Assembly (NCBI GenBank): GCA_025642075.2
Contig: JAODUO010001657.1
Span: forward strand, 1 to 64,000
Length of the DNA: 64,000 nt
Source of the DNA: Ridgeia piscesae
Taxonomy: Eukaryota; Annelida; Polychaeta; Sabellida; Siboglinidae
Reading direction: 5' to 3'
Part shown: piece after piece, positions 40,673 to 55,147 of the stretch
How the letters are laid out: every line of letters begins with the position of its first letter
How positions within the stretch are numbered: position 1 is the first letter of the stretch
Made by a program: the position numbers and the translations under genes
Notes under the pieces: model-generated
What the model was told of the DNA's origin: nothing
The model's input: only the letters and a program-made list of their open reading frames with translations
Databases searched by the model: none

Positions 40673-41186
40673 AATACCTTCTTCTGTTAACATTTACACT
40701 CCGAACACAACTTCCCCCATAACTCCACATTCAATACAGCACATACACGCACCAGTAAAGTATGGTGGACCTCCAAACAGACTAATCCTCCCTCTCTTAG
40801 TCTTACACTGTATGTCAACAATAAATCTAAATCTGGAACTACCAGTGGTTAATATCTGAGAGAGAACATTTTCCATAGGTCAGTGCCATCCTATCAGAAA
40901 TACTGAGTACAGTTGTCATGGCGATACAGTTCCACTACAGCTGATAGCTTATGTATCCTCTCTAGACGTCTCTGTGACAGGTCATTCCACTGGCTTCCAC
41001 TACTGCGTGTAGGTCATCATCATAATGCTATTATTCAACGATCACTCAACTCTCTACTCAATCAACTACAGGATCCATAATTTTCACATGACAAATTGCA
41101 ATGAGAAAACTGGTCTGGATGGCTGCATGTGATCTGGGCTGATGGTATCTATGCCCATAGTCTTTGTCACTTTGGTGACTATATGG

Positions 41187-41250
41187 TAGGGTTCATTATA
41201 AGTAAATATTCATTAATATATATAATAACTTATAATGAACCCTAATGGAT
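41187..41250. repeat. Palindrome TAGGGTTCATTATAAGT
   Basis: Arms of 17 bp (TAGGGTTCATTATAAGT and its complement) flank a ~25-bp AT-rich core. The left arm and the core (in inverted orientation) recur at 41583-41632, the start of the candidate LTR. Confidence 0.8.
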
Positions 41251-41576
41251 ATAACATATATTGCATTACTTGTTTGAACTATGACATTATAAGTATAAGG
41301 ATTACAACATGTCAATCTTAGCTCTGATGTATGGCTATTTGCCATTGTTATAATAAGTATGTTTATGACACTGGCTTCAGTAAAAATTAGCAACAACCCT
41401 GTACATTTACTGTTTATGGACAATCCTGTGTACTACACCACCTGTATAATGAACTGTGTTAAAGATGAACTTTACCACCAGCAAAGAACAAGTTTATTTA
41501 AACTCCTCGCTTCAGTTATAACCATGTAATAATTATATTCTATTCAAGTTCGAGGACGAACTTTTGTGGTGGAGGA

Positions 41577-42075
41577 GATGATATGGTAGGGTTCATTATA
41601 AGTTATTATATATATTAATGAATATTTACTAATTAAAGTACAGATGTCAGTGTCAGCTACAGCTGGGACTTTTACTCCCCTGGCAGGAGATTACAAAGTT
41701 GACTGTATTGGTCATTAGTGGTTTGGGGGGTAGCTGGTCACTAGTTGGCGGGAAGATTACAGATAGCCATTGGCTGGTTTAAATTATGTGTAGTGAGAGC
41801 CAGTTTTTTTATATAGGGAATCTCACGGAGGAGAGGGAGAGAGTTGTCAGGCGCACACAGAGTGAAGGGTGTGCAGCTGGAGGGTTTCCCTCCGGCTTGG
41901 GCTGGGAGGTGAGGCTGGGCTGCCTCCGTGTCGTAGCTGGGTTGGACAGGCATTGTCATGCAAGTTATTGTGTATACTCTGGATTTAATAAAGAATAAGA
42001 TTAAGCAGCTAGTGGCTATTGTAGTTCTAGTTGGTACCTCCCCCGTTGTCTAGCAGGACCGCTACGATAACTACT
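41577..42075 (+). mobile_element. Candidate solo or terminal LTR of a gypsy-type retrotransposon
   Basis: A purine tract GTGGTGGAGGAGATG at about 41561-41576, preceded by TTCGAGGACGAAC, resembles the end of gypsy pol followed by a polypurine tract. The next ~500 bp have a TATA box (TTTTATATAGGG, about 41807-41817) and an AATAAA at 41987-41992 spaced as in an LTR promoter and polyadenylation unit. The 3' boundary and a matching second LTR are not identified, so the limits are approximate. Confidence 0.5.
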
Positions 42076-45000
42076 TGATGTCGATATCTTAACATGCCCC
42101 AATGAGTTTGACGAACAGGAGATTTAACAATGTGGGATATTTAACAAGACTGATAATAACCATTTAGGACATAAAATGTGACACCTGTGTATGTGGTCTG
42201 TCAACGTACTAGAAGTGTCACCAGTAGGAGTCGGCTGGTTCCTTGGTTATATTTATTCATTAATATTATTACTAAGACTTTAATCAATATGTTGAAGGAA
42301 TGTCGCGTGCAAAATTGTGTTTAGTTACTTTTCTAAGCCTGCAACAATGTTCCAATTTAAAAGCGGACAATTCAAAACATGTCAAAATAGTAATCAAAAT
42401 ATCCAGTTTAAAAACAACCATTGGCAACACTGAAGTCTGGCTGAGAGAACTAAAATTACCTTTGATGTTTAATGATGTCCCATTTCCCCAATATCAACAC
42501 AACAGACACCATATGTAGGCATACTATAAACTACTAAGCTGGCTAGTTCTAGCTAGAAAAACTCAATGTGTCCATTTAACAAATAGGGACTATATTGTAC
42601 CCTAATAACATAAAAATAAAGTTATAAATAACATGTTACCACAAATCAGATAAAACAAAACAACTGCGGGCCAACATCATTGCTCCGTACACCATCAAAA
42701 AGTTGGCCAAAATCACTAGGCCAATTGTACAGCGAACCGAGATCGCTGACACCCAATCTCATACCTGCTGCGAGCCATCCCTGTAACTCCAGCCCCACTA
42801 CACAGCACACAAGGCTGTACAACCACGGGCATGATCAAACGTCCCTGTCTTTCTGTTCTCCCAAGTGAAATGAGCGTGTACTACAGCGTAGCAAGGATGT
42901 ACCAAGTCAATAAGTCACTGGGTCAGTACTGACTAAGGAAACTCCAACAGGAACCTAGCCACAAGCACAAGGCAGATGTCTTTGCAGGCGGACATAGCAG
43001 GCCACTGAGTGATTGCTAGAGTCAACAGGCATTAGGAAGTAGAAAGTCCACCAGGATATCTAGCACAGGTGGTCATCGGTGAAGACAGAATTCAGGAAGT
43101 GTGCCAGACTTGCTTAGGAATTATAGCACATATCAGTTTATGTAAGTCAGCTAGTGTTATATTGCGGGACCACAAGGCAATGCCCCCCTTCGGTAATTAT
43201 TTTAAATATTTCTGCTAAATAGCCTATTGCACCACCATGTTATAGGTCAGCATGGAAAACTAGTGCATCGCTAAGTGTGGTCACCTTTGTGAAGTTTATC
43301 AAACTTATACAGCAGCTGTCAATACAATAATTCATTGTAACATACTTACAATGATACAATAGACATGTTGTCTCGGTGAACAACTGCATAGGGCTTTCAA
43401 TTAATAATGTAGTATCATTCACCACATTTCTTGGCATCAAGGTAATTTTCAATATACATTTTACAGAAGATACATTATATGTTCACTATTTAATGTGACT
43501 TTCCATGTTATAAAGTAAACACATAATTTCGCTAATAACTTGACAGATTGTAAGGGTAGGTGGGCTGACTGGACTCATCTGGTGCCCCAATGTATGTCCC
43601 AGTCCCCTGGATGAAGATGTCAACCACATGACAACTGTTACACCTCAGCTGTGACACAAACAGCTGTTATGTGACAGTGACATGTCAGCGTAATAACAGT
43701 GACACTGTCAATCAGGTTTGTGACATCATTTCCCCACAGGGTACACACATGCCTTGGGGCACATAGTGCAGTTGATTTGCTGCCAAGTTATTATAAGAAA
43801 ACAAGACCAAAGAACTGTCATAAATAAACCACTTTACAGCCCAATGTCCTGCACCTGCATGGGTGGGGGGGGGGGGAACAGGGGCAGCCACCCCAATGGA
43901 AGCAGCTAATGACATCCCTTAAACAGTAATAGCCATGTGGACTGGACAAGACAATATTTGAATATTTATGCCCAAAATGACAATTCCTGGACATGCCAAT
44001 GTGGCTGTGATATCACTGACGTGCTTCAAACAAGTCTTATCAAAATTATTCACCTCCCTCCAGCTCTTTAAAACTTGACCGAAATGTACTGAAATTGCAC
44101 CTCATGGCTCATAGTATTTCCTGTGTCCTTGCTCACTTTTTACAAGTAAATAAACATGTTTACATGCTAATTTGCAGATTTCTTTCACATTATATTACAG
44201 CGAATATTTTACAGCACACTACATGATGCACCATTTCGAAGCAAGTTTTTATAAGAGTTCTGGGGCATGACCCAGACCTGTGCTGCATTGCACCTTTGAC
44301 ATGTTTGCTCAACTCACCCTACTGCCCCATCCTTCATTTTACCCAGAGGAAACACTGCATAACAACTACTGGAATTTTACAACCTCATTTTATGAATAAC
44401 CGATCCTCACATTCCTTGGAAGTGTGGGTTTTTCCGAGCTAAAAATAACTCACTACTTCCCCAGTCCCTGCCTCCGTGGTAACACATGAGGTACACATCC
44501 AAAGTTTTTCTCGCCTTCCAGACGGCACTACATGAACCAGTTACTGGGGTCCAATTTCCAAGGAAGCGACTTGATCCCTAGCCCAGAGGCTATGCGATTT
44601 CATGGGAAGGTGAGATGAGTCACTGGGGCACCAGGCCAAGTATGCAGGACACAGAGTCTCAAAGTGTAACTGAGGAAGATCACAGATGTCTGCTTCCCCG
44701 TCCAATGCACTTGGATAATATAGAATTCCCACTGCCTGATGGAGCCATCAATTTCCCTGGTCAAATTTGTATAATTTGACGTATGATCACTGGATTTGGT
44801 AGTTAATTGCTTTGTTATGAAATTTTTAAGTAGACATAATTGACAAGGTTAATTTTAAATAATCCAAAGCTAAACAAAAAACTGGAAATCCCAATCCAGT
44901 ATCATCACTTTTATCGCCATGGCCATCACCACCACCACATTGAAACACGAGAATAGAGCAATCAAGATTATAGCCACAATCCGAGTAGGTGTCTTTTATG

Positions 45001-45233
45001 TTTGTCCCCAAATGTGATGACAGATTCATCTATGGCAGACATTAATGTCCTGCCACAGCGCCATATCAGATGCAACAAAATAGACCTTGACTTTTCAGAG
45101 AAGATCAGGGAGTCAGCCGCAGTAATATAATGCCAAATACATGTCTAGCCAGTGGTGTCAGTCATACAAATGGACTGTCACAGCGCATGGAGGACAGAGA
45201 TTTGTCCAGTGAAGACACACACATCAACAATGT
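42076..45233. other. No recognised gene
   Basis: Mostly unique-looking non-coding DNA with short open frames only. A G14 run lies at about 43862-43876. Nothing supports an exon. Confidence 0.5.
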
Positions 45234-45408
<175 letters not shown>

Positions 45409-46377
45409 TGATGACTCCTCTGTTTGTCTGTCTGGCACTGATGACTTGTCCATGTCTCTCCAAGGCTGCACTAATCATCCACTACAGTCCTCAATCCCCA
45501 GCCAGTCCTTGTTGTCCGAGGTGAAACTGGCCTTGATGGTTCTCTTTCACTTTCGTTTTCGTTCTTCTGTCATTCGTCATCCGGGATGCAGACTCCATCT
45601 CCATCATGCTGCTCCACTCCCTGCCCAGTGCCAGTCTCTCTGTGCACAATCCTCCCACATCAGTAGTGGGCTTATTTCCACCTTTTACCATCCACTATTG
45701 GACATTCATTCTGTTTGTAGGCCGTTCCCCTTCCTTTTGTGGCTGAAACTGTTTTCTCTGTCTCCTCCTTATTCTTAAAATAATGTTTTATATACAGAAT
45801 CTACCTAGCAAATAACTAATAGCAATCTGGAGACACATAACAGCTTGTGATGGTTTCCAGAAATCACACAAGTCACCAATCTACCTGTATGTTTACAACA
45901 TGCCTCTAGTCTAAACCAACAAACCAACTCTAAACCAACAAGCCCAGGTCAGCACAAACAACCAAGGCCTGGCAATAACAAAAATTACAGCTACCCTAAC
46001 ACCCAAATGCAGTCAGCTAGGCTGGTTGTGGGTCAGATAGTTAACTGGTGAAGTGCATCTAGGGCTGACCACTTAGCCCATTGACCGAAGTTTGACCCCA
46101 GATCAAACTACCAGCTGTAAGTAAAGACCCCCAAGGCAACATACAGCTCTCTCTCTCATAGTCAGCTTCTGATAAACATGTATTATATACTAATAATCTG
46201 GAACTAATCAGCAGGAACCGATTGATGCTCAATATTATTGTTACCTGTGAACAGAATCTGATCAAGATGATTATTTATAATTTTGCCCCTGTTTCTGACC
46301 CATAAATGTACACGTTATGAAGGAGCTGGGATTCTGGCACACAGCTTACTTACAGTGTCCACAATTGCAAACAAACA

Positions 46378-46870
46378 CATCAAATAAATTGGAAAATATT
46401 GTTCATGGCTCTAAGTTCTGGACAACCGCATGTGATAAAGATCCAATCAAATAAATTGGAAGATATTGTTCATGGCTCTAAGTTCTGGACAACAGTGTGT
46501 GATAAAGATCCAATCAAATAAATTGGAAGATATTGTTCATGGCTCTAAGTTCTGGACAACAGTGTGTGATAAAGATCCAATCAAATAAATTGGAAGATAT
46601 TGTTCATGGCTCTAAGTTCTGGACAACAGTGTGTGATAAAGATCCAATCAAATAAATTGGAAAATATTGTTCATGGTCTCAACATTTTAAGATTCATGGT
46701 TTTAGGCCAAGTTCTGGACAACAGTGTGTGATAAAGATCCAATCAAATAAATTGGAAGATATTGTTCATGGCTCTAAGTTCTGGACAACAGTGTGTGATA
46801 AAGATCCAATCAAATAAATTGGAAAATATTGTTCATGGCTCTAAGTTCTGGACAACAAACAGTGTGTGAT
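46378..46870. repeat. 67-bp tandem repeat, ~7 copies
   Basis: The unit is AAATAAATTGGAAGATATTG, TTCATGGCTCTAAGTTCTGG, ACAACAGTGTGTGATAAAGA and TCCAATC. One copy near 46670-46705 carries a ~28-bp insertion, and the last has an extra AAAC. Confidence 0.95.
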
Positions 46871-47054
46871 AAAGATGCACAGGGGATGAACTTAAATGCT
46901 GCACATTTCCAATAAAACGCTAATTCTTATTATAGTGTATCAAATAAGTTATTTTTAGTGGAATACATATGCTTTTCATAAGATGAGATAACTTCTTGTG
47001 CCAAATGGAAGCAGCTGGTTTCTGCTGAACTGTGTTTAAATTCACCACTGTGGG

Positions 47055-47495
47055 AAATGTCTGTTGTCACAGTTTCTTATCTGTCACCAGCGTTTGTCAT
47101 CACAATCATCTGTGAAGTGTCACAGTCTGTTATCAGTTCTTTATATGATGTCACAATCTCGTCTGTTGTCACAGTCCCTTTTTGTAATTACAGTTTTTTA
47201 TTGTCCTGTATCCATTGTTTCTTGCTGGTTGTCACAGTCTCTTGCCTGTCACCAATCTCACCTGTTAACAAAGTCTAATTAGCCAGTTGTGTCTGTCATC
47301 ATGGTCTCTTTCTGTGGTCACATTTTCTTATCTGTCATCAAGTCTCGTGTCTTTGGTCAAAGTCTCTTTTCTGTCATCAGTCTTTTGTCACAGTCCAATG
47401 TCTTTTGTTATAGTCTCTTATTGTTCTTCACAACCAGTTTCTTAATCTGTAGTCCATCTTGCACCTGTCATTTGTCCTTAGGTCTGTTGTCACAC
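47055..47495. repeat. Degenerate TGTCACAGTCTCTT repeat region
   Basis: Irregular repeats of TCTGTTGTCACAGTCTCTT-type words ~25-60 bp apart. Three overlapping open frames reflect the repeat and not a gene. Confidence 0.7.
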
Positions 47496-47989
47496 ATTCT
47501 GGGGTCTGCACTACCAACAACTATCCTATTGTGTTGTGTGTGACACAAATGCATTCTAGGGTCAGAATAAAACAAGTGCACAGTGTCAAGTATGTAGGTC
47601 ACATGCACACAGGTTATATATAAACACAGAGGTAGCATGTATATCTCCAGCCACCCGCCACCTTCAGCGAGGTGATAGCCAGGCCTGGTGTAGGTCTGCT
47701 GTGTTCTGATAAACACTGTTTGTTGAGTCAATAAATACCTTACTATTACCACTGGCTAATTGTACAGGGCAGTGCCAGTGATAATGGCTAATTTAGCTGT
47801 TGGAACACTTAAAGACATAATGAGGGTGAACAGATAAGAAGACACAGGTGTACTTAATGGTGCCTAATGCTCAGCACTGGGAACATAATGACAGAGTGTA
47901 ATTAGACCAGTTCATCCATAGACAGGTTATGGTATAGAACACCAATGATTAAGGTTATGTGAAAGTATGAATAATATAATTATCAGTGT

Positions 47990-48062
47990 GCGTGCATGTG
48001 TGCGTGTGAGTGGATGTGTGCATGCATGCGTGCATGCGTGCATGCGTGCATGCGTGCATGTG
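47990..48062. repeat. (GCATGCGT)n microsatellite
   Basis: Alternating purine-pyrimidine GCATGCGTGCATGCGTGCAT run, flanked by GTGT DNA. Confidence 0.9.
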
Positions 48063-48159
48063 TGTGCGTGCACATGTGCATCATGCATGTATGCATGCAA
48101 CATTCATGTATATGTTCATGCATATGTTATATACATGTATATATAATGATAAACGTCAG

Positions 48160-48345
48160 TTTTTATATAGGTCACTGCCCAATCCCTAGGACTGTCCATA
48201 GCTCTTCACACTCTACTCCTGACAGACTTGTTCAATCAAACACAGCCTTGACATCACTGGATGTCAGCCATGCCACAACTGATGCACAAACACGATTCAC
48301 ACACAAATATCCATCACTGCATATAGCCAGGTACTCGTGGATGTA
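48160..48345 (-). mobile_element. SINE-like partial copy
   Basis: Shares the word order TATATAGG..CTGCCCAATCC, CACACTCTACTC, TGACAGAC.TGTTCAATC and CACAAATATCCATCACTG with the copy at 48678-48975, but lacks the A/B-box end. Confidence 0.5.
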
Positions 48346-48677
48346 CATATAAAATGTATATGATGTTGTAGTTGAGGTGAACATAATTAAATACCAGATA
48401 TCTCCAAAGGCTAAATTTGGAAATCCACACCAAGCATGCCCTCATATTCCATTCACTGGCCACCCAGGTAAGACATTTGATAACATTGATATGGTTTGAC
48501 ACAACCAGATCTAGGGCAACACAGTGTCAAAGGCCAACGGTTATAGCTAATTTCATTTCCTTACACCTTACAACTATCTATAGCAGCTAATGCAGCTATT
48601 AGGTACAAACCTACTTTGTAGTCTCTCAATACATATAGTAATTTGTTTAATTTTTTAGTTTTGTATATAAAGAAAGG

Positions 48678-48975
48678 TATTTTTTATATAGCGCAGGACC
48701 CAATCCTCAGTGTGGATCAAGGTGCTTTACACTTTATTCTCTGACAGACCTGTTCAATCGAACACCATCTCAAATTCTCTGGGAAGCATCCAGCCATACT
48801 GCAATTAATGCACGAAGATTATTCGTACACAAATTGCCATCACTGTCTATAGCCAGGTACGCATTCACACAACTGAGTGCAATGTAGAGTGAACAAACTT
48901 ACCCAAGGTTCGACATGACAGTTGAGGATTTGATCCCAGACACACTGTAGCCACTGAGCCAGTCAGTGTGCTACC
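48678..48975 (-). mobile_element. tRNA-derived SINE-like copy
   Basis: On the minus strand a good A box TGGCTCAGTGG (48951-48961) and a degenerate B box (GGGATCAAATCC, 48927-48938) precede the shared body. The far end, GTGTAAAGCACCTTGATCC...GCGCTATATAAAAA, resembles the GCGCTATATAAA 3' ends found in many animal SINEs and LINEs. Confidence 0.6.
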
Positions 48976-51900
48976 ACAATCAATATAATAATTATAAGTA
49001 TGTGCTAATATAACTATGCAGCCCAATGTATTGATAAACTGACAGCAGACGAAATTATGCTAACAAGACGTAATGAACAGCTGCTAGTTTGCTACATACA
49101 GCTGTAGTACATACATAGTAAACATGACACTACAATATCCTGAAAATATACAATATCTGACCCAATTTACACCACCATAGCAGTACATCAACAACACCTC
49201 CATTGTAGGTCATCAACATATCTCACCTGGCAAAAGCTCGTGACCACAAACGCCTACTTCCCGGAGTCATTTCCTGGCAGGGCCACACAGTGTTTCCTGG
49301 CACTGAGAGCAGCCAGCAATATGTACACCACTGCCTGGAATGACGACCGCCTGACAGTGGTGTGATTTGATTACAGCCGACCAGCCTGTATCTCTCTACC
49401 ACCTTGATGCTGTTGTTATTAAATTACGATTCAATAGTCGTGACCTAACGGTGAATGAACCAACACTGACAGTGATTTGGACAACCTGACTGGACCACAG
49501 ACAAAGACGGCAGCTGTCTGGCCCACCCAGCATGTGGACTGTGGTCAAGCCTTCAACCTGAGTGGCCAATGGAGGTGAATCTACAGGACATGTCTGGACT
49601 TGCCCAGGCTGACAAAGCACAGAATGACCTGGCAAAGGTCCATGTTTAATTACAGACGCCAGCTGCTGTTGCGTACAGGGGCGATTACAAATGCAGCGTA
49701 AACAAATTCAAGCTACTGTTTGTTGCCCATGACAGGTGGAGAATACCATAATGGCTGTGCAGTCAACCGCGACATGTGGGAAGCGGCCAGGAACTATGAC
49801 ACGCATGCTGACATCAGCGTCAATTACGAACAGTGCTGACGTCACTACTAAGATGCCCTGATCTGAATAAACAATAACTATAGACATTCACTCTTCCATG
49901 TAGGCGACCATTAATATTGGTTATCTCCCCTTTATGGTGATCCAATGACCCATGCACCCAGTGACACCCTCTCCCACCCCCCAACAGGTGGCTGAAGCTT
50001 TGTTTCCCATTCTGGTCTATCCCATGCAATGACCTATTGTCAATCGTCGAGACCCTCCAAGGGCTAGCCACGGCTCAGACAACAGATGGGACTGAATTTA
50101 ACGGAAATGAAATAAATTTCCCATAACCAGTTTGATGAAAAATGTTATCAGTAAGTCCAACTGGAAGACAGAACAGAACATAGCTGAGCAGGTTTGGACT
50201 GAACAGCAAAAGTGATATATGTACAAAGAAGACATTATTGTGGACAGTGAAAAAGTACTTACACAAGGTACACATGACTGGTGCTTGATAATTAATATTC
50301 ATTATGGAGTTGTTAATGTTTGTCACTTGTCTGTTAAATACTCATAAACATGCAACGCTCAGGATTCACACGTAAAATATCAGTAGGTCAACACAAGTAA
50401 AATTCTTACTATGAATAATATACAGTGTATAACTACCAGTTTCTATGAAAATTAAACTTATGGACAGTACAGATTGCTCAGGCTGTTACTGGTGCATGGC
50501 ATTCAGTCATGACACTCCTTTCACGATATGCTGTATTTTAAAATGTATGTAATATATAACCTCTACATGTTATCCTGTAACAAAGCTTGGTCTCCTTTAG
50601 GCCCCCATAATAATTGAGATACGCCTCTGAGGACTGATGCTCATATTGTATATTCCAGTAACTAGAGCAATGTCAGTCTGACTGGTATTTATATTTGTAT
50701 ATTTCATTTTTGTCTTAACTTTACTGATTTGACTTGTATGAATATGTTTTACTTGAAGTAATTATGTATATTTTTTATTAATCAAATATTTGTATTCTAT
50801 TACATATCTATATCTTTGTCTGTTTGACACGTACATTACATATACATTGATTTTTGTCTGACATAAACATGACTATAATTATCATTATACATGAACTGTT
50901 CACTGAATTTGAATGTGGAACATCACAGTTAAGTTTATCATCTACATGCCTTTCCATTCAACCAAACTGAGTGGACTGTATTTGTAATACTACCTCTGCA
51001 TGTTTACTTTACAATCTGAACTGTGAACATTTCCTTTACATTTGCCAAATTTAAATTGAAACGACAAACACTCTTAAGCTGCATTCACATGTACAGACTT
51101 AAAATGATTTAGTTAAACTGGCTTAGTTAAACCAGTTTATGTTTGGAAATGGGGAGCGTTCACACAGGCAAAAGCTAAACCATTTTAAGGCGGAAGTTGA
51201 TAAGATGCACATGCGCAAGCCAGCATAGCATGGCAAGCTATAACCCTTCAACATTTTAATCTAACGAGAAAGGCATCATATTAATGAAGCAACCACAAAA
51301 ACAAGGAACGGACAACACAATCTCCCGTTATTAATCATACTGTCTTACCACCAGTAAACAGATTCCAATATGATGAATGAGCTGACTGCGGAGACATATG
51401 CATATATTACCCTCTTCAGCCCAGTGTCTGGGCCTGATGCTCTGATCTCTCACTAATTAGTCTGTCACTCACAGCGCTAGCATTTCAGGAGGTACTCCCA
51501 GGGTTAGATGGAAATTGACGAGGGAGTAACCTTGGTAGGGAGGGGAATTGCAACAAAGCAGGGGAAAATGTAGGGAACGTGACATGTGAAATAGAGGCTG
51601 AAAAAACAGGCTTGCGAAAAAATGCGTGGAGATTCCAAGGTCGTGTTTTGTCAAGGGAAATAATTTCGGTCAGACACGTGGAGCAATGTACCGGGGGGAC
51701 TGAATGGCTAGGAGTAGGAGTATCGTTTCACTGCACAGTCACGACTCTATCACTGCCTCTGGTACACTGGCACACGTGTGCTGTGTCCCACATACAGCAG
51801 CCATCGTAGCTGTAAATGGCAATCTTAGAATTGGTTTGTTAGAAAACTGCCCATTTGAAATGTTAAATCTGTGTATTAGTTGTGCCTTCAGGTTTTGCTA

Positions 51901-53967
51901 CATTGACAGGCCACAGTCAGATATCCACTATGGTGTGTGTAGCAGGACTTGTGTGTGACTACGAAACGTGGGGTTGTATGCTGTGCTTATAATAATCAAA
52001 TTGGTTCGCTTTTCTTTGAGCCTAGCCTGAAACACCTCTAGGCTCTACAAACAACAGACAGCCATTGTTTTCTCTGAAAAAGACATCAATGTGACTCATG
52101 TCTACAGATTCTGTGGTCCACAGATTCTGTGGGTGTGACTCAAACGGTAAAATGATATTCCTGTTTATGGGTTAACATTTGAGTGTTCTACTGGAAATAG
52201 CCACAGTCTTTACTTCTAATGGAGTCGAACATCTCTGGAAAGTCTCAAATTTATGTCACACGATACAAAAACAGTGGAGGTTACGATTATGCAAACACGT
52301 TACATGGAGACAGCACTTTCTAGATTTTCAAGTACCACAACAATTGCAGGTATTCAGATACTGTATGTATCCAGACACCCTAAAACATATAGAAATATTT
52401 TTTTTTATAGTTTATACACTATTTTTTGGACAGTTATCATTTCCAAACATGCAGAGTACACAATAACTGTATATTTTTGGACACCAAACAAAACTGAATG
52501 AAATTATTTTAGGTATTCGAATACATAGTGACTGACATATATTTCCAGTCCTGCATGCAAGATACAATATTTGCCAGTCCAAAAATGATGTGGTAGACAC
52601 ATGTGTTAACTCACACACCTGGACACCAGTCCAGATGTGCAGACATACACCATGACACAGGTATACACACCTGTCACATCCATTTTAAAGCATAATTTAC
52701 TATTATATATTGTAGGAATTCTGGAAGATTTATTTTTCACTCCTTTTAGACGTCCATTACCCGTCCCCTGAAATGTGTACTCGTCCAAGACGGAAATACT
52801 CATTCAAAGCAAAGGACGGGAGTCTAGATAAAGCTATGTGCGCTACAGAATGTACCTGTATGATCACGTGCACATGACATGTGAATGTCTGTTTCTTTTT
52901 ATTACCAAATCCTCCCACACCTGTCCCTAGTGCCCTACTCTCTACTGTGGTCACTGTGACAGAGGTGGATACAGAACAGCACAATGCTTAGTAAATACTT
53001 ATGCACATGCACACGTATGCGTGCATGCACGTTGCACACACACCCTCCTCACCATCAGCACTGGTATACATTCTTTTCTAATTAATCTGCCAATCCGTAT
53101 TGATTTCTTGACCAGGGCCACTCTCAAATCACAAGGGTCAATGCCGCACAATGGACAAGGGTTCAGTCGGGGGTCATGTCATTAATATTTATATGGAGTT
53201 CCTAGAAATGGTCATTATTTCCTAAAAATTGACCTCGTCTGATTAGTAGAAGTTCAGGCAAAACAGTCATTCAAATGTTGTATGATTTAAACAGCAGTAA
53301 AGAGTAGAGATCACTCACAGTCACACACAGCTATCCTTCCTCTTCCTACCAAGTGACCCATTGTGTTCTGTGATCACATCCGACACACAATCCCAACAGA
53401 TCAATGAGCATTTTCCCAGAAGGCAACAGATATTGCTTTTTTATCAGAAATTGTCATGAATAAGCAGCCATAGTGGGTTAGTGGCAGGCAATATGCCAAC
53501 CTCTGCAGCACGTAATCATTATAAAGTATGCTATTTGTCTCTTTTGGAGCTGGCGTAATCGCGATCTTCAACATGGCACACTATATACAATGGTTAAACT
53601 ACGGAAAACATACATTTTCTTACTGAAAGAAATATTAAGATGCGTTTTGGAATAAGTTAGACAAGCATCTTTATACTTCTTTAAAATGAATGTAAATGGA
53701 CCTACTATCATCCTATCTTACATACCTCTTTCCTGAACTTGAAAAAAAGTACATTTCTGCCACCTTACCAGCTTACAAGTAAGCATTATAACTTTATAAG
53801 CAGCAAATAATTTATCACCTGTGTGAATGACAATGTATCCAAATAGATCATTAATTAATTAATGACAGAACTGGACCATTGGTCATATTAGTTAATAATC
53901 CATCATGTTAGCTTGAATGGATATAGAATCCTGAAGTGATGGTTGTAACACGTTGTTTGGCTCAGGT

Positions 53968-53969
<2 letters not shown>
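48976..53969. other. No recognised gene
   Basis: Non-coding DNA by inspection. Short open frames (for example minus 50071-49820 and around 49210-49370) have no recognisable domain. A CAG/GTGAGA donor-like site on the minus strand near 49228 could border a 5' UTR exon of Pellino, but nothing else supports this. Confidence 0.45.
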
Positions 53970-53999
<30 letters not shown>

Positions 54000-54067
54000 T
54001 CTGGTCTGGTCTGGTCTGGTCTGGTCTGGTCTGGTCTGGTCTGGTCTGGTCTGGTCTGGTCTGGTCT
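53970..54067. repeat. (GGTCT)n pentanucleotide microsatellite, ~19 units
   Basis: Perfect GGTCT units changing directly into the TGTC tract on the right. They give a GLVWS pseudo-peptide in all three plus frames. Confidence 0.98.
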
Positions 54068-54298
<231 letters not shown>

Positions 54299-54576
54299 TG
54301 CTGCTGGACTATCTGTCTGACAAACTCAGTCATCTTTGACAACAATAAGTGCACCCACTTCCACACCCAAACAAGCTCTCTCAAGCAAGACCTGCAGCTC
54401 TAAGTAATGACTTCAATGATTCATGCACACACAATAGGCCTACTGTCTGTCAACGTTACTGTCTGATTTTTGCCGACAAGGTCTACATGGCGTCATCAGA
54501 AATCACCAATCTCAATGTTCACCGTCTCATTTTTTTATACAATGACGACAGTATTAGGCAGTTCAAGGCTTACTTC

Positions 54577-54735
54577 GGTTCATATGATCTATGGCTTTGT
54601 ACAAACAAAAACAACATCATTGGATCGAAAGGAAATGATTGAATGACACAGTCATAGTTCATATGATCTATGGCTTTTTACGAACAAAAACAGTGTCTTT
54701 GGATGTAAAGAGAAAGACTGAACGACACAGACAAA
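54577..54735. repeat. ~79-bp tandem duplication
   Basis: TTCATATGATCTATGGCTTT begins two successive copies at 54578 and 54657 that continue through ACAAACAAAAACA...GAC. They differ at several positions. Confidence 0.85.
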
Positions 54736-55147
54736 ATATTCAAAAACAAAACCGGAGCAACCTTCTTAAGTTGGAATGTCAACAAATAATATATATTAGT
54801 GTTTATTACAATAACTATGGGTCACTTGGTCTATACTATAAGTGTGAGTTGGTGTTAGTCAACTTATACAAATAATGTCACAGGAAACACTGTGACATGA
54901 ATCACCTGATACAAGTCACATGTGACACTTTGATAGAACTTCATGAAAATAGACATTCCTCTTCCACAATTAACATTTTCACAACACAAATGGGTACAAC
55001 TTCAGCGGCCTTCTACTTCATCATGTTCTACATCTTCCTGTGTGTGATCCTTAAGTTTACCTTCCTTTGGCATCTGGCAGAGGGGACAATGACAGAACAT
55101 TCTGATTCTCACCGAGTCATTTAAAAGAAAAATATTACAATACTCCT

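Noticed and set aside
49210..49370. Possible exon (open on plus, donor-like site on minus)
   Set aside because: No domain similarity, and stops in the candidate minus frame. At most it could be an untranslated exon, with no further support.
49820..50071. 83-codon minus frame starting MASPWRVSTIDNRS
   Set aside because: No recognisable domain and no splice context. It could be a repeat fragment but cannot be assigned.
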